From: Tubiluchus corallicola
Taxonomy: Eukaryota; Priapulida; Priapulimorpha; Priapulimorphida; Tubiluchidae
Length of the DNA: 64,000 bases
NCBI GenBank assembly: GCA_030141605.1
Contig: JAQGDQ010000106.1
Coordinates: 186,001-250,000, forward strand
Direction: 5' to 3'
Every line of letters begins with the position of its first letter. The first letter of the stretch is position 1. Below the pieces are notes generated by a model. It saw only the letters and a list, made by a program, of their open reading frames with translations, searched no databases and was not told the DNA's origin. Positions 32,190 to 46,200 of the stretch are shown one piece after another. Both the position numbers and the translations under genes were made by a program.

Positions 32190-32580
32190 ACCTTGCATCA
32201 ATTCACCACATAGCAAGGTGTTACATAGCAGCACAGTAGATGGCAAGACAGTACAAAGCACTGCAGTACAAAGCAAATAAGTTCAAGGTGAGGCAAGTAT
32301 ACACAGATGCCGAATAAGTAAGAACGTCCCACTTAGTGTTATATCACTGGTGGATATGTGCTATGGCAAAAAAAGGACATAGAATTGCATCTTTGTCACA
32401 AGCAGCAGCACTTCTACATCCTTTTTTTGCCATAGCACATATCTAAAAGTGTTATAACACTAAGTGGGACGTTCGCACTTATTCGACATCCGAGTGTACT
32501 TGCCTCACCTTGAACTTGTTTGCTTCATACTGCAGTGCTTTGTACTCCCTTGCCAAGCACCGTGATGCCACGCACCACCT
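32190..32580. repeat. Long fold-back repeat upstream of TKFC
   Basis: Two arms of about 150 bp are inverted around a loop of about 40 bp (near 32384-32420). Paired words include TATGTGCTATGGCAAAAAAA with its complement, CACTTAGTGTTAT with ATAACACTAAGTG, and CAAGGTGAGGCAAGT with ACTTGCCTCACCTTG. A third, diverged copy of part of the arm follows near 32660-32720. This is probably a fold-back transposon or a palindromic satellite relic. Confidence 0.7.
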
Positions 32581-32724
32581 TGATGTGTACTATAATGTAC
32601 TATACTACATTGATGTGGCAATGTAGTATATGGTGAGGTGCAGCATGGCACCGCGGCTACACAGCGAAGCACTACATGCAGATGTCAAGCAAGTGCAAAT
32701 GTCCAATGTAGTGTTAATGTAACT

Positions 32725-32800
32725 TTGCAATTCAATTCTTTTATTTGTCCTTTTCGTAAATTTGCAATTCAATTCTTTTATTTCTCCCTTTCGTATTAGT
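32725..32800. repeat. Direct repeat, two copies
   Basis: TTTGCAATTCAATTCTTTTA occurs twice about 37 bp apart, each followed by a TCCTTTTCGTA-like end. Confidence 0.7.
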
Positions 32801-33139
32801 AAATATTAACATATGTACAGCATAGTTTATTTAAAGAGTTATAGAGACAGGGTGGCAAACAAACCATGTAGTCTTTTAGTCTAGCCACCCCTATGCATCA
32901 GTTACTAATTATGCATTAATATTAGTCGTGAAAGAGCAAAAGTGTTACAATAAGTAAATTGAAGCAACAAATATACATAAATCTAAAAGAACATAACAAA
33001 TAGTAAGTAACACTATATGATCTTGCACTACCAGGAAAATGTGGAGAGGTAATGATACGCGAATACAAAGTAGTTAGCAAATTCAATTCTTACTATCATC
33101 AATATTCCAACTTAAATGACTAGTTCAAAAGTTCATCAG

Positions 33140-33844
33140 CATCATCATCATCATCAATGAATCATACGTCCAGGGACATGATTCTGCTCACCTCTCTATG
33201 CCAGGGCTCCCTACACGCTGCAATGCCCCAAGTGGATCTATTTCTAAGGATCAATGCTGAAGTGTTTAAATCTTTCTGTGCAAAATCTAAATATGTTAAC
33301 GTTTGTCCTCCTGCAGGTTTTTTAGCTGGTTCTATGGCTTGTTGAAGAGTTTCATATAACACGCCATGGTGATGAATCATGGCAAAGATGCAAGTATCTC
33401 CGTAGTCTGTGGGCAACAGAGGACGACATATCAAGACGGAAGATAATGGCATTATCAGCTTACTCAAAACTCACAAAAGTTTTTGAAAATAGGAAGATTT
33501 CTTTGGAAAGAAAAATTAGAATATTCTCAGCCTTAGTTGAAACTGTATTTCTGTATAACTCTGAGCTCTGGACATTAAAAGCAAATCATAAAGCTGAAAT
33601 CGATGCGTTTCAAAGGCGAAATTACAGAAACATTTTTGGTATTAGATGGTCAAAGAAAATTTCAAACAAAGATCTATATGAAAAAATAAAAGAAGAACCT
33701 TGGACAAGAAAAATAAAAAGACGCCGTTTAAGATGGGTTAGGCATATGCTTAGACTACCTGATGATGTTCCAGTGAAAAGTTCACACACGGTTCTTCGTA
33801 CCCACATGCTCAAGGTAAAAGTACGAATCTTTGCTGTTCTTTAA
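33140..33844. mobile_element. LINE relic with 5' inversion
   Basis: The plus strand from about 33398 to 33800 encodes the end of a LINE reverse transcriptase: YLRSLWATEDDISRRK, ETVFLYNSELWTLK, FQRRNYRNIFGIRW and RRRLRWVRHMLRLPDD. The minus strand from about 33375 to 33140 encodes what normally follows it: IEPAKKPAGGQTLTYLDF, then NRSTWGIAACREPW. The two parts face away from each other, as produced by twin priming during LINE integration. Neither half is intact. Confidence 0.65.
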
Positions 33845-34699
33845 GAGTCTGCAAACAATAAAAAAGATTGCCCGTAGTGCTTTCGCTGGTAGAACAAGAA
33901 CTCTTTTTAAAAAAGAAGTTTTGGGAACTTCAAGAAAATTTGTATTAATTTTTTTTAAATTGTATATTTATACAAAAATCAATGAATATTATGTAAAACT
34001 CGTTATTATTGAGCTTTTAAGCATTTTCGCGATCAGAATTTTAGATCAATCTAAAATTAGTATCTATCTATAAAATCTGTAACAAAGTACTAGCTAAGAC
34101 AAATTACAAGAGCGAAATAGTATTTAGCAGTAGCTGGTTATTTAATTGAAATTTGAACAAAGCCTGGTGAGGCCTAATATTAACAAAGTTTCTCGTTTTG
34201 CTGGATGTCGTATTCGATATGGTTGGCAAAAGATGATCTGCCATGTGAGGAGACACCTATTTTCCAAAATACTGACAGTGACTATAGTCAAAGTGTTATG
34301 AAAGAATGAATCCAAAAGAAATTTTAGCCTTATAATTACGTTGTTATAGTTACGATAATGTTATTCTAGTAACGGGAATCGCTATGTGTGATCATAAAAG
34401 GCCTAGTGCTCCGTTTGTCAAACCAAATCTAAGAAGCTTGAACTTGGGGAAACTGTGGCGTCATACCAATTTGTTTAGTGCATGTGCCAAATATACTAAA
34501 TAATCGTAACATTTAAGACTGCCTATTCATAATTAATGCAAGGATACTGTGTGAAAACTGACATGCTAGTAGGCTGATCAAAAATGGCAAAGAATTCTTC
34601 TAATCATGTTGGTTGTATTAAAAATGACAATGATGATGTTGTTATTTGTCCCTAAGAGCTTGTCTCTATGATTAATGAAGCTTCTGCTTCTTTTTTACT

Positions 34700-36780
34700 C
34701 ATGAGCGTGATGATATTGGCATGTCTCTTCCTTCAAAAGGTTGCAAATCACTGAATGATGTTATATTTTGTACATAGCTTGTACACATTAAGTTTATTAT
34801 CTTAAAACTGCTCAAAACCACTGGATCGGATAATGCTTATGGCTTCATTTTGAAATTCTGTGCTTTTCAACTTGCCCTCCTATTTTTTGTTCCGTAAAAT
34901 GCTTGACTCTGGAGTGCTCCTTCAATGTTGGCTTAACTATAATGTTAACACTATCCCAAAACAATCTTTGCCTTATATCCTTGGCATCAGTAATAATTGT
35001 CAAGTGTTTTGAAGCTACATTGTGGGACGAAATTCTGGCTTTTGTGATTCTCTGATTCTGACTTTTCTGAATGGTGCAGAATTATAATTGGTATCTCCTC
35101 AGGTACTTTAAGTTGCTAATATTGTTTTCTAATTTTCATTAATGATATTACTGATTGTGATTTTTCATCCCATTATTTGTTGATGACTTAAAGCCCTTTC
35201 AACCTATACAGGATGATCTTGATCGTTACATTTTAGAACATGACCTGGATGAAATTTTAGACTAGTGCAGGAAATAGCTGAATGAATCTTAAACCCTGTA
35301 AGCATCCTTTATTAAGAAATAAGCATACGCCCAAAATGTACAACTTCTTATTTTTTGAATGATGTACAAATTGCTGAAAAAAGTTGCATTTGTGACTTGG
35401 AGTTACAATTACTAACGACCTCACATGAAATTCTCGTGTGAATCGTATTATTGCAAACGGAAACCGTCGCATTGGTATGATTAAACACAGTGTTATATCA
35501 ATAGATCCAGAAGTAATTATTCCTCTTTGTGAAGCAAGCGTTTGACCAATTCTATATTACATCGGTACCATAATGTGCTTTGGTATTTGGTAGTCTGGTT
35601 TCCACTGTATGTTAGGAATACATGTGAAGGAACTCGAGATTGGTGCCAGCATTTAGTTGTTAACTTGGATCCAACTTCATTCAGGTTGACAAAACCAATG
35701 ACTCTGTCTCAATTAAATTTAAGGAATTTTTAATGGCATGTGAACTTTTGTCAACTAGTTAATGTTCCTACTCATGAATCTGGTAATAATTTAGATCTCT
35801 TTATAACTCTATCTCACAATGTTGATTATGTTACTAATATTTTGCAAGGTTCTTTCTCTCAGATCATGCCTGTTTAATGTCACTTACTTGAGTGTAAGCA
35901 TGACCTTGAAGTGAGGTACACAAAATTTTGAAACAGCTATCAGATTTGTATGAATGCACTTCAGAGTGACATTGTGAGTTTAGTAAACTCAGTTTCATTA
36001 AACCAGCGGGATAATTTAACTGAATTAGTTTATGCCTATGAGAATGGCTTAGCTGCTATTTTGTATAAGCATGTATAAGCATTGTTGACTAAAAAATTGT
36101 TTTTCGTCGAGCTCTTCCATTGTACTCCAGTGAACCCAGGAAAACCATACGTAAACAGAGAGAAAAAAATTGGTTTAGGACAAAATGTCAGTCTGATCAC
36201 ATAATTTTTAAAAATCAAAAGAATGGTTACTATAAAAAGATTATGCGTAAAGGAACAGTATACTAGAGATAAGTTGCAAGATTGTAACAATGACCCAAAA
36301 AAGACATTTAAGCTTATACATTCTATTACTGTTGGATCAAAAAATCTTGTTCTTTCTCCTGGTTCTGGTAAACATGTAGCAGACAAGTTACTTATTTGGT
36401 AAAATTGGTGTGATACGTAAGGATTTATCGCATTTTGTATTTTATGACCCTTCTGACATCTCTAGTCCACAGTCGAGCAACTTTCCAGTAATTACAGATG
36501 ATAAAATTTAATCTTTAATAATGTCGGCAAAGACGGTGACATGCTTTAGATATGTTTCCTACAAATTTGGTTAAAGATAATATTGATTTGCTACTGCCTT
36601 TAATATCAAAATTATTATTGATGTTTCAAACAATTTGTTTGCATCCTATCTCACTTTAAGGTCTCGCAAGGTTATGATTGAAAACACAGTTTCAAAGGCA
36701 GCAGAACTAAAATCTGGTCTTCCTCAAAGATCGTGTGTTGGTCCTATTTTGTACATGGTTTATGCTTGAAATGGTTCACT
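34700..36780 (+). mobile_element. APE-type LINE relics, two pieces in swapped order
   Basis: Frames are broken by stops and frameshifts. 34780-35560 resembles the reverse transcriptase to its C-terminus: TTGSDNAYGFILKFCAFQLA, FVDDLK, GVTITNDL, NRIIANGNRRIGMIKHS. 35640-36780 resembles the end of the endonuclease (VPTHESGNNLDLFITLSH), the linker (KTFKLIHSITVGS) and the start of the reverse transcriptase (LFASYLTLRSRKVMI, SGLPQRSCVGPILYMVYA). So the downstream half of a LINE lies before an upstream half. Confidence 0.6.
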
Positions 36781-37238
36781 GTGAACTGCTTACAAAATAA
36801 TTGGCTTTGGCACTATTTTGAATGAAGTAGATTTTTTTCCAGATCTCATAGAGTTTTTTCATGGTCATGAATCAAAATTGTTTGTGCATCAGGCGAGGTT
36901 GTACAGTTGTTACACCAGTTGCTTTCTTAACCAAGTCTATGCAAAGCATAAATGAAAAATTTCACGTATACCGTGTGTAGTATATGTGACCACTAAAGAT
37001 GGCTATGTCTATGGCTGCGTATTTTAAAATTTTAAGTTTTGCTGCAGTGATAACACTTATATGTTTTTAACTATTTACCTAGCTAATAGACCCTGGGTTC
37101 TTTTATGTTTATATGTAGGGCCCTATATCTTTTTTCAAAGTATGGAACTAATTTATATATATTCTATTAGGTCACTTTCAGTAGGGCATTCGTATTTTCT
37201 TAAGGGTCTCATTAGCTTATGTTTGCTTCGTATTTTAG

Positions 37239-37255
37239 GTAGCCGATGCTGCGAC
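37239..37255 (+). promoter_or_regulatory. CEP152 5' leader preceded by a 3' splice site
   Basis: TCGTATTTTAG ends at 37238 and is followed by a 17-nt leader and the ATG at 37256. An open frame continues upstream of this ATG to 37061 but encodes a hydrophobic, family-unlike stretch, so the acceptor is taken as the true exon border. Confidence 0.45.
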
Positions 37256-40200
37256 ATGTCCCAGCATAGTGTGGTAGGAGTAAGCTTAGTCAATCCCATC
37301 ACTAGCATCCATCTTGATGCTGATGCTGTGAAAACAGGTGAGGAGGAGGAAGAAGCTGAGAATGAAGAGTGGAACAAAAAAGAAAAGGAGGTACACTTTT
37401 TTCTAACTAAGAGTCTTTCCATGCCCAGTAGGTTAGAAATAAAGAAAAAACTAATACGTCTGTTGTTTATAAACTAAAGTTTGCTCTTTACATGTAACTA
37501 TGGAATTAGTGCTTTTTACAGTACTTTTTTGTAAATTAAGTGGTGACAGTAAAAGTAGGTACCTTCCGTAAATTTTAAGTCAAATTTCCTGAAGGTTAAT
37601 GCAGTTTGGATGCCTTGTTGCAGGCATTCCTTAGCAAAGTCAAAGCCGACATAGATAAGAAATCACCATCCTTGTTATTGATATAATATCACTCACTAAC
37701 CACAGCTTTTTTTAAGATAATGCTCGAATGCAATAGTTATTTCCTTAAACTTGTCTCATATACTCTCTCATTCTCTTGAGGGAAAGTGAAAATCACTAAT
37801 AATTTTGCAATAAATTAGTGAAAAATTTTGAAATTGTAATTTCTTCAGTGATTAGAAACCGTGACGAATCATCCATTAGACACATAATTATATCCAGCCT
37901 GTAAGCCAAATTAGGTATTAATTGTAGCAAAAAATAACTCAAAAACCAAGCTTTTAATTGTTAATTAATTCCAGCAATACATGTGAGCCTAACTAGTTCT
38001 AAACTGGAAAAGTCTGTATGGGCACACAAATATCTGTTTTTAGCCTAATTGTAAAAATAATTATTCATTATGTCTTCAGTATACTGCTGCTGCAGAGCTT
38101 GTGTCCTTTCATTAAAGTGTGTGTAGAAAACTTCCTATTGCATAAAAGAAATGCTGCAGCTGTAGCAACAAAGTTACTGCAACATTACAGCTAAATTGCA
38201 GCAATTGCCATAACAGAAATCATTTGAAGTCGTTTCTTCAATTTTAATGTTAAGAACTTACTTCTCAAATAACTAAGTAATTACAAAAAAAAAAATTACA
38301 ATGGCACAAATTGTTTGACCTGCTTGCTATTATCGGTCTTCGAAGACCTCTAAAATGTAGGAATTGCAATTTATAGTTTGCTTACTAGTATTAAATAATT
38401 AAGAAGCCCTAGTGTAACATCACTGCACTGGTATTGTAGGCCTACAGATCCTTTGAAATTACTTAATATCTAATGCATCAAGATAGTACATATTGTTTAC
38501 ATTGTTAAAAGACATTGTAAAAACAAGTTACCAGTTTTAAGTTTTAACCAATTTAAACATCTCAAATTCATCTTTTTGGATTGCTTATAGAGTTGTTTTT
38601 TTCAGAATTAGTGGCATTCACATTTTCATGTGACATAAGATATGGCTTTTATAAGCTAGCAATAGCTGCCTTTTTGCCCATTTTTAAAATATTGGCCATA
38701 TTGATACTACCCTAAATCCTTGACCTTTAAAGAATACATATAGATACTAATATCATATCCTATTTACCTTAAGTCAGGGAATATACTTAATATATTACAT
38801 AAGCGGCTACAAGTATTTTGGTAGCCATCTTGAAATACTAACTGAGGTGCTGTCACAGGTGTTCCTGGGCATCAGAAATTGATTCATAGAAATTCAAACT
38901 TATATTTAGACACCAAAATTGTCATATTCACAGGCTTATAGAACTGGCAATTATAGGCATCGATCTTGCCAACCATTTTGAAAATGGGGACCATATTGGG
39001 TGATGTTCGATTCTCCTCATGTCCAAAATTAATCACCTCGATTTGTTTTAACGTTATGCAAAGTTTTGAAACTTAAGCGAAAGAGCAGGTTTTTCACCAT
39101 TCTGCTAGACAATTATGTCAAGATCCTTTATGGCAGCCATTTTGTTTTTTTGCATTTTTAATCCCTTTCCCTCAATTTTTTGAGCTGGCGACAGCATTTT
39201 TCGAATTCAGTGTAGCCGAATTGATAAGACTGGCTATGTTGCCTAATTTTATAGAAACACTTTTTTCAGGAATTGGGCCTAGACTAGTAACAATTTGAAG
39301 CACAGAACTCCAAAATTAATACATTTATGTAAAAGTAAGAGGTACCAGCTCCAGTTGTGCAAATTTTTAAGCTTCTACTTTGCTTATTGCATGGTTATAT
39401 TGAGATGCTTTTAATAAAAAAACTAATACACGAAACAATTTAGACAATCTTGCACTATGTGAACTGGAACCTAAATAATAATATAAGTTTTTTCAATAAT
39501 TGTGTGTAATTATTGTGCACAAACATAATTATATTCAATCATATACAGTTAATTCCGTGATTGACTTCATAATGAAAAATAACAAACACTCATTAATTGA
39601 CGGTGAAAACATAATTTTATTTATCAACTTTTTATTTGTTTCCTGCCTAGGAACTTTTCACTTGTTGATATCTTTTTTGTGTTTGTATCTTCTATTGTAC
39701 GGCAGAGCTCTGTTCGTTTGCAGTAATTGTTAGTTGCTTATGCATGTGTTTGCTTTCCTTGGTGCCTCTAGCTTTGTCATTTGTCTCTAAATAAACTTTT
39801 ATCGAACAACAATCTGTACTTTGCATTTTACTATCTGTGGCTTCTATGAGCAGCTTGTTGCTTTGTATGAGGTAAAGAAACCAGATCCTGACTTTCCTGT
39901 TGACTGCAATTTGCTTGCTGTTTGCTGATTTTACTAAATTTTTATTGTCCTGCGTGAATGGTCATTTGTTTAATTAAATCATGCTTCTGCAATGTTATAC
40001 TTTGGTTTAATTTAAAAACATAACACATTGTCAATTATAGTTGCAGGAAGTGCTTACTAATGCTTTTGACGATTTAATCGAAGAAGATGAGGAAGAATCC
40101 ATTCTTTCTAGGAGTGCATATTCCCCAGTAGGAGATTTCATGACTAGTGAACAAAGGGGGAATGATGAAAATAGTTTAGCTTTTTCATATGAAACCAGGC

Positions 40201-43200
40201 ATGCTATACATGGCGATTATAGCCAAGGGTATGTCATACTCTGCTCTTTGTAGTTTTTTATGTTTACAAAAAGTTATGTTTTCAAACTAATATATTAGCA
40301 TATTTATTAGTGTGAGACAGGAATGGACCATTTAAGACCTTTTCCTCACATTGTTACCAGGTCTTGTTTAGTCAACTGAGTACTATAATTAGTTAAATAT
40401 TTATAGCTTATTAGTTATTAATTAATTATTTATTAATTTATTATTCTTTGTTTTCCTTCTATGCTCCAGGACTTTATGTAATAGAATTTCAGGTATGTTC
40501 TTATTATTATGTTAAAATTGGAAAAATGCTATAAAAAATATTGATGATGCATTCATGATGCAAAGAGGGAAGTTTTAAGACTTTGCTTGAGACCATTTTG
40601 CTTTTCTTGACTTGCTAAGTTGTGGTACAGCTAATCCGTGTCCTTAACTGAATACGGGTTTTTATTTGAACAACATTACTTTTATTCTGCACAGAAGTAA
40701 CTGTCCCGACACTGAGTACTATGACTGACTTCCAGACTACAGTACCTAGTATTTTTGACAACTGTTGGTTTTATCATAAGGTCTAAGTAGTATAAGGTGT
40801 TACATAAATTCCATATATTTAAAGCAAAAATTAAATACAAAATATCCATCCTAACAAAAATTTGAAACAAGGACTTCCTGTTCAAAAGCTGATTCTTTTC
40901 TGTCTAAGTTACTAAGGTTAAACATAGTTTTATTTTCCATCCTTTTATGGCATGTATTTCTAATCTCTTTCCATTAAGCTCTATACATCATGGGCAGCCT
41001 TAGAAGGTGTGGGACCCTCCTTGAAACAATTTTAATTGGCCGCATGTTGGTTCCCAGCTAAAGTCTGTAGAATTCAATCATAAAAATATACTCTAATCTA
41101 ATTGTAGGCTTTATATTTCTATGACAGAATAGAAAGCAATATGTCTAAAGCTTTAATGAAGGTACATTGCAGGATGGTCATTTATCTTTATAATCTAGGA
41201 TTTTATAGACATTTTGAATCAATTCCTGCTACTAGACTGAGCTGCTGGCTACAATATATTGATTTGTGGAATGTGCTACATTAATTAGCAGGAATAAGCT
41301 TCTAAAATTTATTTCTTTGTTTTTTCCAATATCGTAAAATTTTGTCAGTTTTATATGCTATTCAATAAATTTAATAAAGACAGATCGACAATGTGTTGCA
41401 GAAACTTGCAAAATTTGTGTAAAAACTCCCTCACAGTAGCAAACAACAGTGGAGCAGTGCTGGTGACTAAATTGAAAGGTTCAAGTGATATAAGCTAGGT
41501 CACTCGTTTAACCCTTCATTTCTAGCTTGAATAAATTTTAATGCACACTGTAATTAGCGTACAGCGTTTTCAGATAAAAAATGAAAATGCATAGGGACTA
41601 GAAGTTTATCAACTTATTATTAACCCCATTGCAGAAGCAAGCTAAAGAGAATCACTTAATGTTTTCGAGAAATAGTAAACGTTAGAGTGGTTAAACTAAG
41701 TGTCCTCATTTGCTGGTTCTTTCTTCCAATAAGATGTACTATATATGCAGGTGTCCCTCATTATACTTTCTCAAGTAACTTCAAGTAATCCATTATAATG
41801 AAGGTTTACTGTAGCTGAAACATTGTGTATGTTTACTGATAGCAAAAAAATTGACGGTGACACTTTTGTATTTGCATTGTTGCACACACGCAAAGAGCCA
41901 AAAGTAGGTTAATCTATTCTCTAGTGCGTGGCCCCCTGAAACACGGGACTCGTTTGGGAGAAATTTGCCCAATTAGCTGAAGGTCAGCCCTCATTATACT
42001 CAATAGTATCATAGTCGAAATGATATTGCATACATATACATTATTTGTTAATTAACACATTAAGTTTATAATGAGAATAAGTTTCTTTACTTGAATAAAA
42101 ATCGTTTAAAAGTTGAAATCCTGTTTAGTCTTGCTGTATTCAAATTTCAAGTCTGGTCTTAGCACTAAAGGTCAGATCGTATGTTAAGCGCCTGTTAAGA
42201 ATGATGCTGCTCGTAATCTTGGTCACAGTCCTGACTTGAACAAGTAAACAGCAGCATCCAAGCATAATTTCAAACTTCTCAGCTTATTTGTGCTTGCTAC
42301 TTTTCTCTTTTTCTGTTTGTTATAGCTGGCAAGAGAACCATGACCATCCACAAGCATCTAGCAGACACATTGGTAAGAACCTTTTTGCATTTTATGCAGT
42401 AGTCTGATTGGAAATTTACATGGCTAAGCAAAAAAACCGGAAATTATAAAAATTTGCATTGTGAGTTGAAGATGGAAATTGGTTCAGTGCATGTACGTTT
42501 ATCTCAGTTTCAGAAGTATTTGTGCCATATTTGATCAATTTTGGGAAAAATGCAGACTTTAATTATATAATCAACAAAAATGATGCTAATGAGACTTGTG
42601 TCAAAAGCAGACCGAACATGACCTAAAATATTTACCTGTACTTTTATTGCATATAGGATACAAGAGTGGGAATAATAATATCGATAACACAGACCTGTTC
42701 ACTGCTGGTGAAGATTATCATAACATAAGGAACTACGGCATTTCACCTCCACCCGAGGAAGAACCTGATTCAATTCCACTACATAGGCCCAACAGCTTGT
42801 CTTTGTCAGTACAAGATGAATACAGTGAGGCTCACAGAATGTTCCAAATGCAGGATGCCTACCAAGCAGGTGGTGGCTTTCGTAGCTATGGGGTGAATTC
42901 TTCAACAGAAGAAGACCACTTAGCAGAGATCTATGATGGGGACAAACTAGAACAACAGTTTTATGATCCTGGTATTTAGTATTATATACAGTATATTATA
43001 TTTAGTATTATTACTTTTTCTTTTAGTTTATTAGGCTTTATCAGTAGTCAATTGCATGTTTTCTTTTTTTTCATTTGCAGGTGCATCTGGTGACAATGAT
43101 GAAATTACACAGCTGAAAATACTCTGCAGTGCTAGAGGAAGAAAGCTGCAGGAACTAAGCCAGCAATATCAGAATCTGCACACAGACAGCATGAGAGAAA

Positions 43201-46200
43201 TTCGCCTGCTAACTCACAAGCTTTCGCTATCTGAAGGTTAGCAACTTTTTGGTATCTTATTTTTCTTATTAACTACTTTTATCTGCTATTGCATTTTTTA
43301 CATTATTTTGTCTCAAGAATTCTGGAAAAGATAACATAAAAATATAGAATGCTTGTAAAGATGAGCCATTGGCATGTTTCTGTTCAGTTTTTTTCTTTTG
43401 GGAAGAAACACTTATTTGAAAGAGTTTATTTTTAACAACCGTTTACTCGTACAAGAATGGATGTAAGACTGACAATATTCTGGAGAACCAGTACGAGAAT
43501 TATAAATGCTAGGAATGGTTGTACATTTGCCATTCTCGTCGTAATTTTTAATTTTGATGAATCTATGTCTAGTCATGCCATTACTCATTTCCAGAAATCA
43601 AAGCAGGGCAAAACTTGTCACTTATAACCTACTATAAGTATATAGATGGTAATATGTTGTAACAAAGACTTATTTTTACCAATTATTTGGATCTTTCGCT
43701 AATTTTTATGTTGGCTATTTTTGCAATTATCAAATACCAAAGAGTCATGGTCCTTAGTTATCTAAATAGCATTGCCGAAATTGTCATAAATTCAGTTATT
43801 CTAGGAACGAATGGGCTGCCAAAGAAAACACTACTTTCTTTGCAATTGAGTGATTTGGACTCCATTCTACATTCGTATTTTCTGCTGCTCTTATGCATCT
43901 GAATGATTGTATTTTTCAGAGGAGAAGAATAGTATAAATGAAAACCTGCAGGAGTTGCAAAGGTTGCTAGATAGTCGCAATGATGAACTAGACGAATGCA
44001 ATGCACAGATCACAGCGCTGCAAGCAGAAATCGATAGTCTGAAGGAAGGCAAGCAAGAGGTAAGCTACAGCAGTCACAAAGGCCACAATTTTCAGTAACA
44101 ATGTCTTCTACGAGGAGATTAGAAGTAAACATCATATTGCATAACAGTTTACACCATAACATCAGTGAATAACTGAATGATGCCTACAAAATATTGATGG
44201 TTGATTGGTCTATCAGGGCTTTGGTTAGCAAGTTCGTCTTAGTTTTCTGTATTTAATCAACTGTGAGTAATGCAGAAAATGCCCATTTGTTTTCATTTCT
44301 TTTTTTGTTTTTTACCTTAGCTGATGATATTAATTACCAGTACTTTATTGATAATGTTGTTGTAATTTTTTGTGCAGTTGTAATATTGTTGATTAACTAT
44401 ATGTTTACTACGGTTCGAACATCAGGATTCAATTGATTTCTGCAGACTGTCTGCTTGTATACCAAACTGTTCATACATCAAAATGAGATGGTTAGTACAT
44501 CATTTGCTCATCAGTTGACTTACCCGCCACAAAGAATAAATTCCCATGCTCACTTGCATCAGGTTCCCATGTATGTTAAGTCTACCATTACTCTGACATT
44601 CTTACTACTTTATCGAAACGGTCAGAAGTTATGAAATGATGTGTCTAATCAAATTTGAGATTGATGCGATTTAACTGAAACTTGCTCTAAATTACGACCC
44701 AGGATTTTTTAGACAGATTACTTGTGGATTTGTAAATCTACATTGAATAACTCAACTTTCAATTTTTTCTACTTTTGTAGATAATCAGAAAGCTGCGAGC
44801 AGCAGAAAAAACAATTGAGAGTTTACATCTGCAGCTTAATGATTTGGGTAAATCCGAAACCATGGCTCGAGTGAAAGTGCAGCAAGAAATGATACTAACA
44901 AATATGACTGAAAAGCATGAACAAGAAGTTCTTGGTCTGAAACTGAGAATAGATAAATTTGCTAGTACATTGAGTATCAAGGTATAGTAGAACAGGATTT
45001 GAAAAAAATTGTTTATCTTTCACTATTGATAATTTTGCATAATTGGTATAAATTTTTTAAAGCAGAATTTTGCAAAACATATCTACAAAGTGAAATAAGC
45101 TGTTGTGGCAGTACTGTAGTTCTAATAGAGAGTGCTCTTGTTGCATTAAGTTCACACTTTTGGAAAATGTAATTTTAACTATTTAACTCAAGCAGTTGAC
45201 TTAAAGAAAGGGATAAATGAACTTTAAGACTTCTAATACAGTAGGCGCTGCTTAATAGACTTACGGTTAATAGACTCAGCCATTTAATTGACTCAAAAAC
45301 GCCTGGTATGGACCTCTTCTATTCAAATGTACATAAAAACTGACAGTAATTGACTCAAATAAATCCGCATAATTGACTTGGTATTTTTGCTTCACGTGCT
45401 TCAAACAGACACTTTCGTGTGACTTATAAGCTTTTATGACTTATATCATCTTAGTTCGCTTTTGTCCTATAATATACATAGAAACAATCATTTAATTACC
45501 GTTTTGTTTGCAAGCGGGAACGTTTATCATACGCTAATATGCTAGCCTAATAGTTTGCTTTGAGCCCACTGCAATTAACGTGGTTGTGGAAGAAGAAGCC
45601 AAACATTTAATCACTTGCTTAGTGGTTTGCTTTTGATGCTCTGGCTGTCTTTGTCAGAAAGTTTTATCAGTTAGATGTTACTGTTGTGCCAGGAACGCAG
45701 GTACAGCACATTAAGTATGTCACAATTATAGCAAGCGGGAGTTTACATAAAACTACAGATGAAGCTACTTGCAGGGAAACACGGGCACCACCAACAGTTT
45801 AATCACACCAAGAACTGAGTATTTTACGGAATTTGTACATCATACAACAATAGATTTTCAACTTTTTTAGCATTATGAGAACTTTGTTAGCCAACTTCTT
45901 CGCGATAAAATGAAGCAGTCAACTTTGAAAGAATTTTTGTCATCTTTGCAAATAAACAGACTTGTATGCTTTAGAGAAGTATACTTTTTAATTTTATTGC
46001 TAATTATATAGATTAATATTTCAAAATATTTTTTGGAATTTTTAACTGCACGCGGGAGTTTAGGCATTACTTCGTTTCTAAAATTCATTAAAAACCTTTG
46101 CAGTGCATACTGAGCTGATGACTCATACTTCTGTATCAGTAATATTACACCCATCGATTAATAGGTTCAGTCGGCTAATTGGGTCAAAACACTTCAGTCC

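Noticed and set aside
37061-37255. Extension of the CEP152 first exon upstream to 37061
   Set aside because: The extension is hydrophobic and unlike CEP152 N-termini, and a good acceptor ends at 37238.
41750-41820. Small MITE with ends like CAGGTGTCCCTCATTATA and TTTACTGTA
   Set aside because: Only about 65 bp long with unclear ends; too weak to call.
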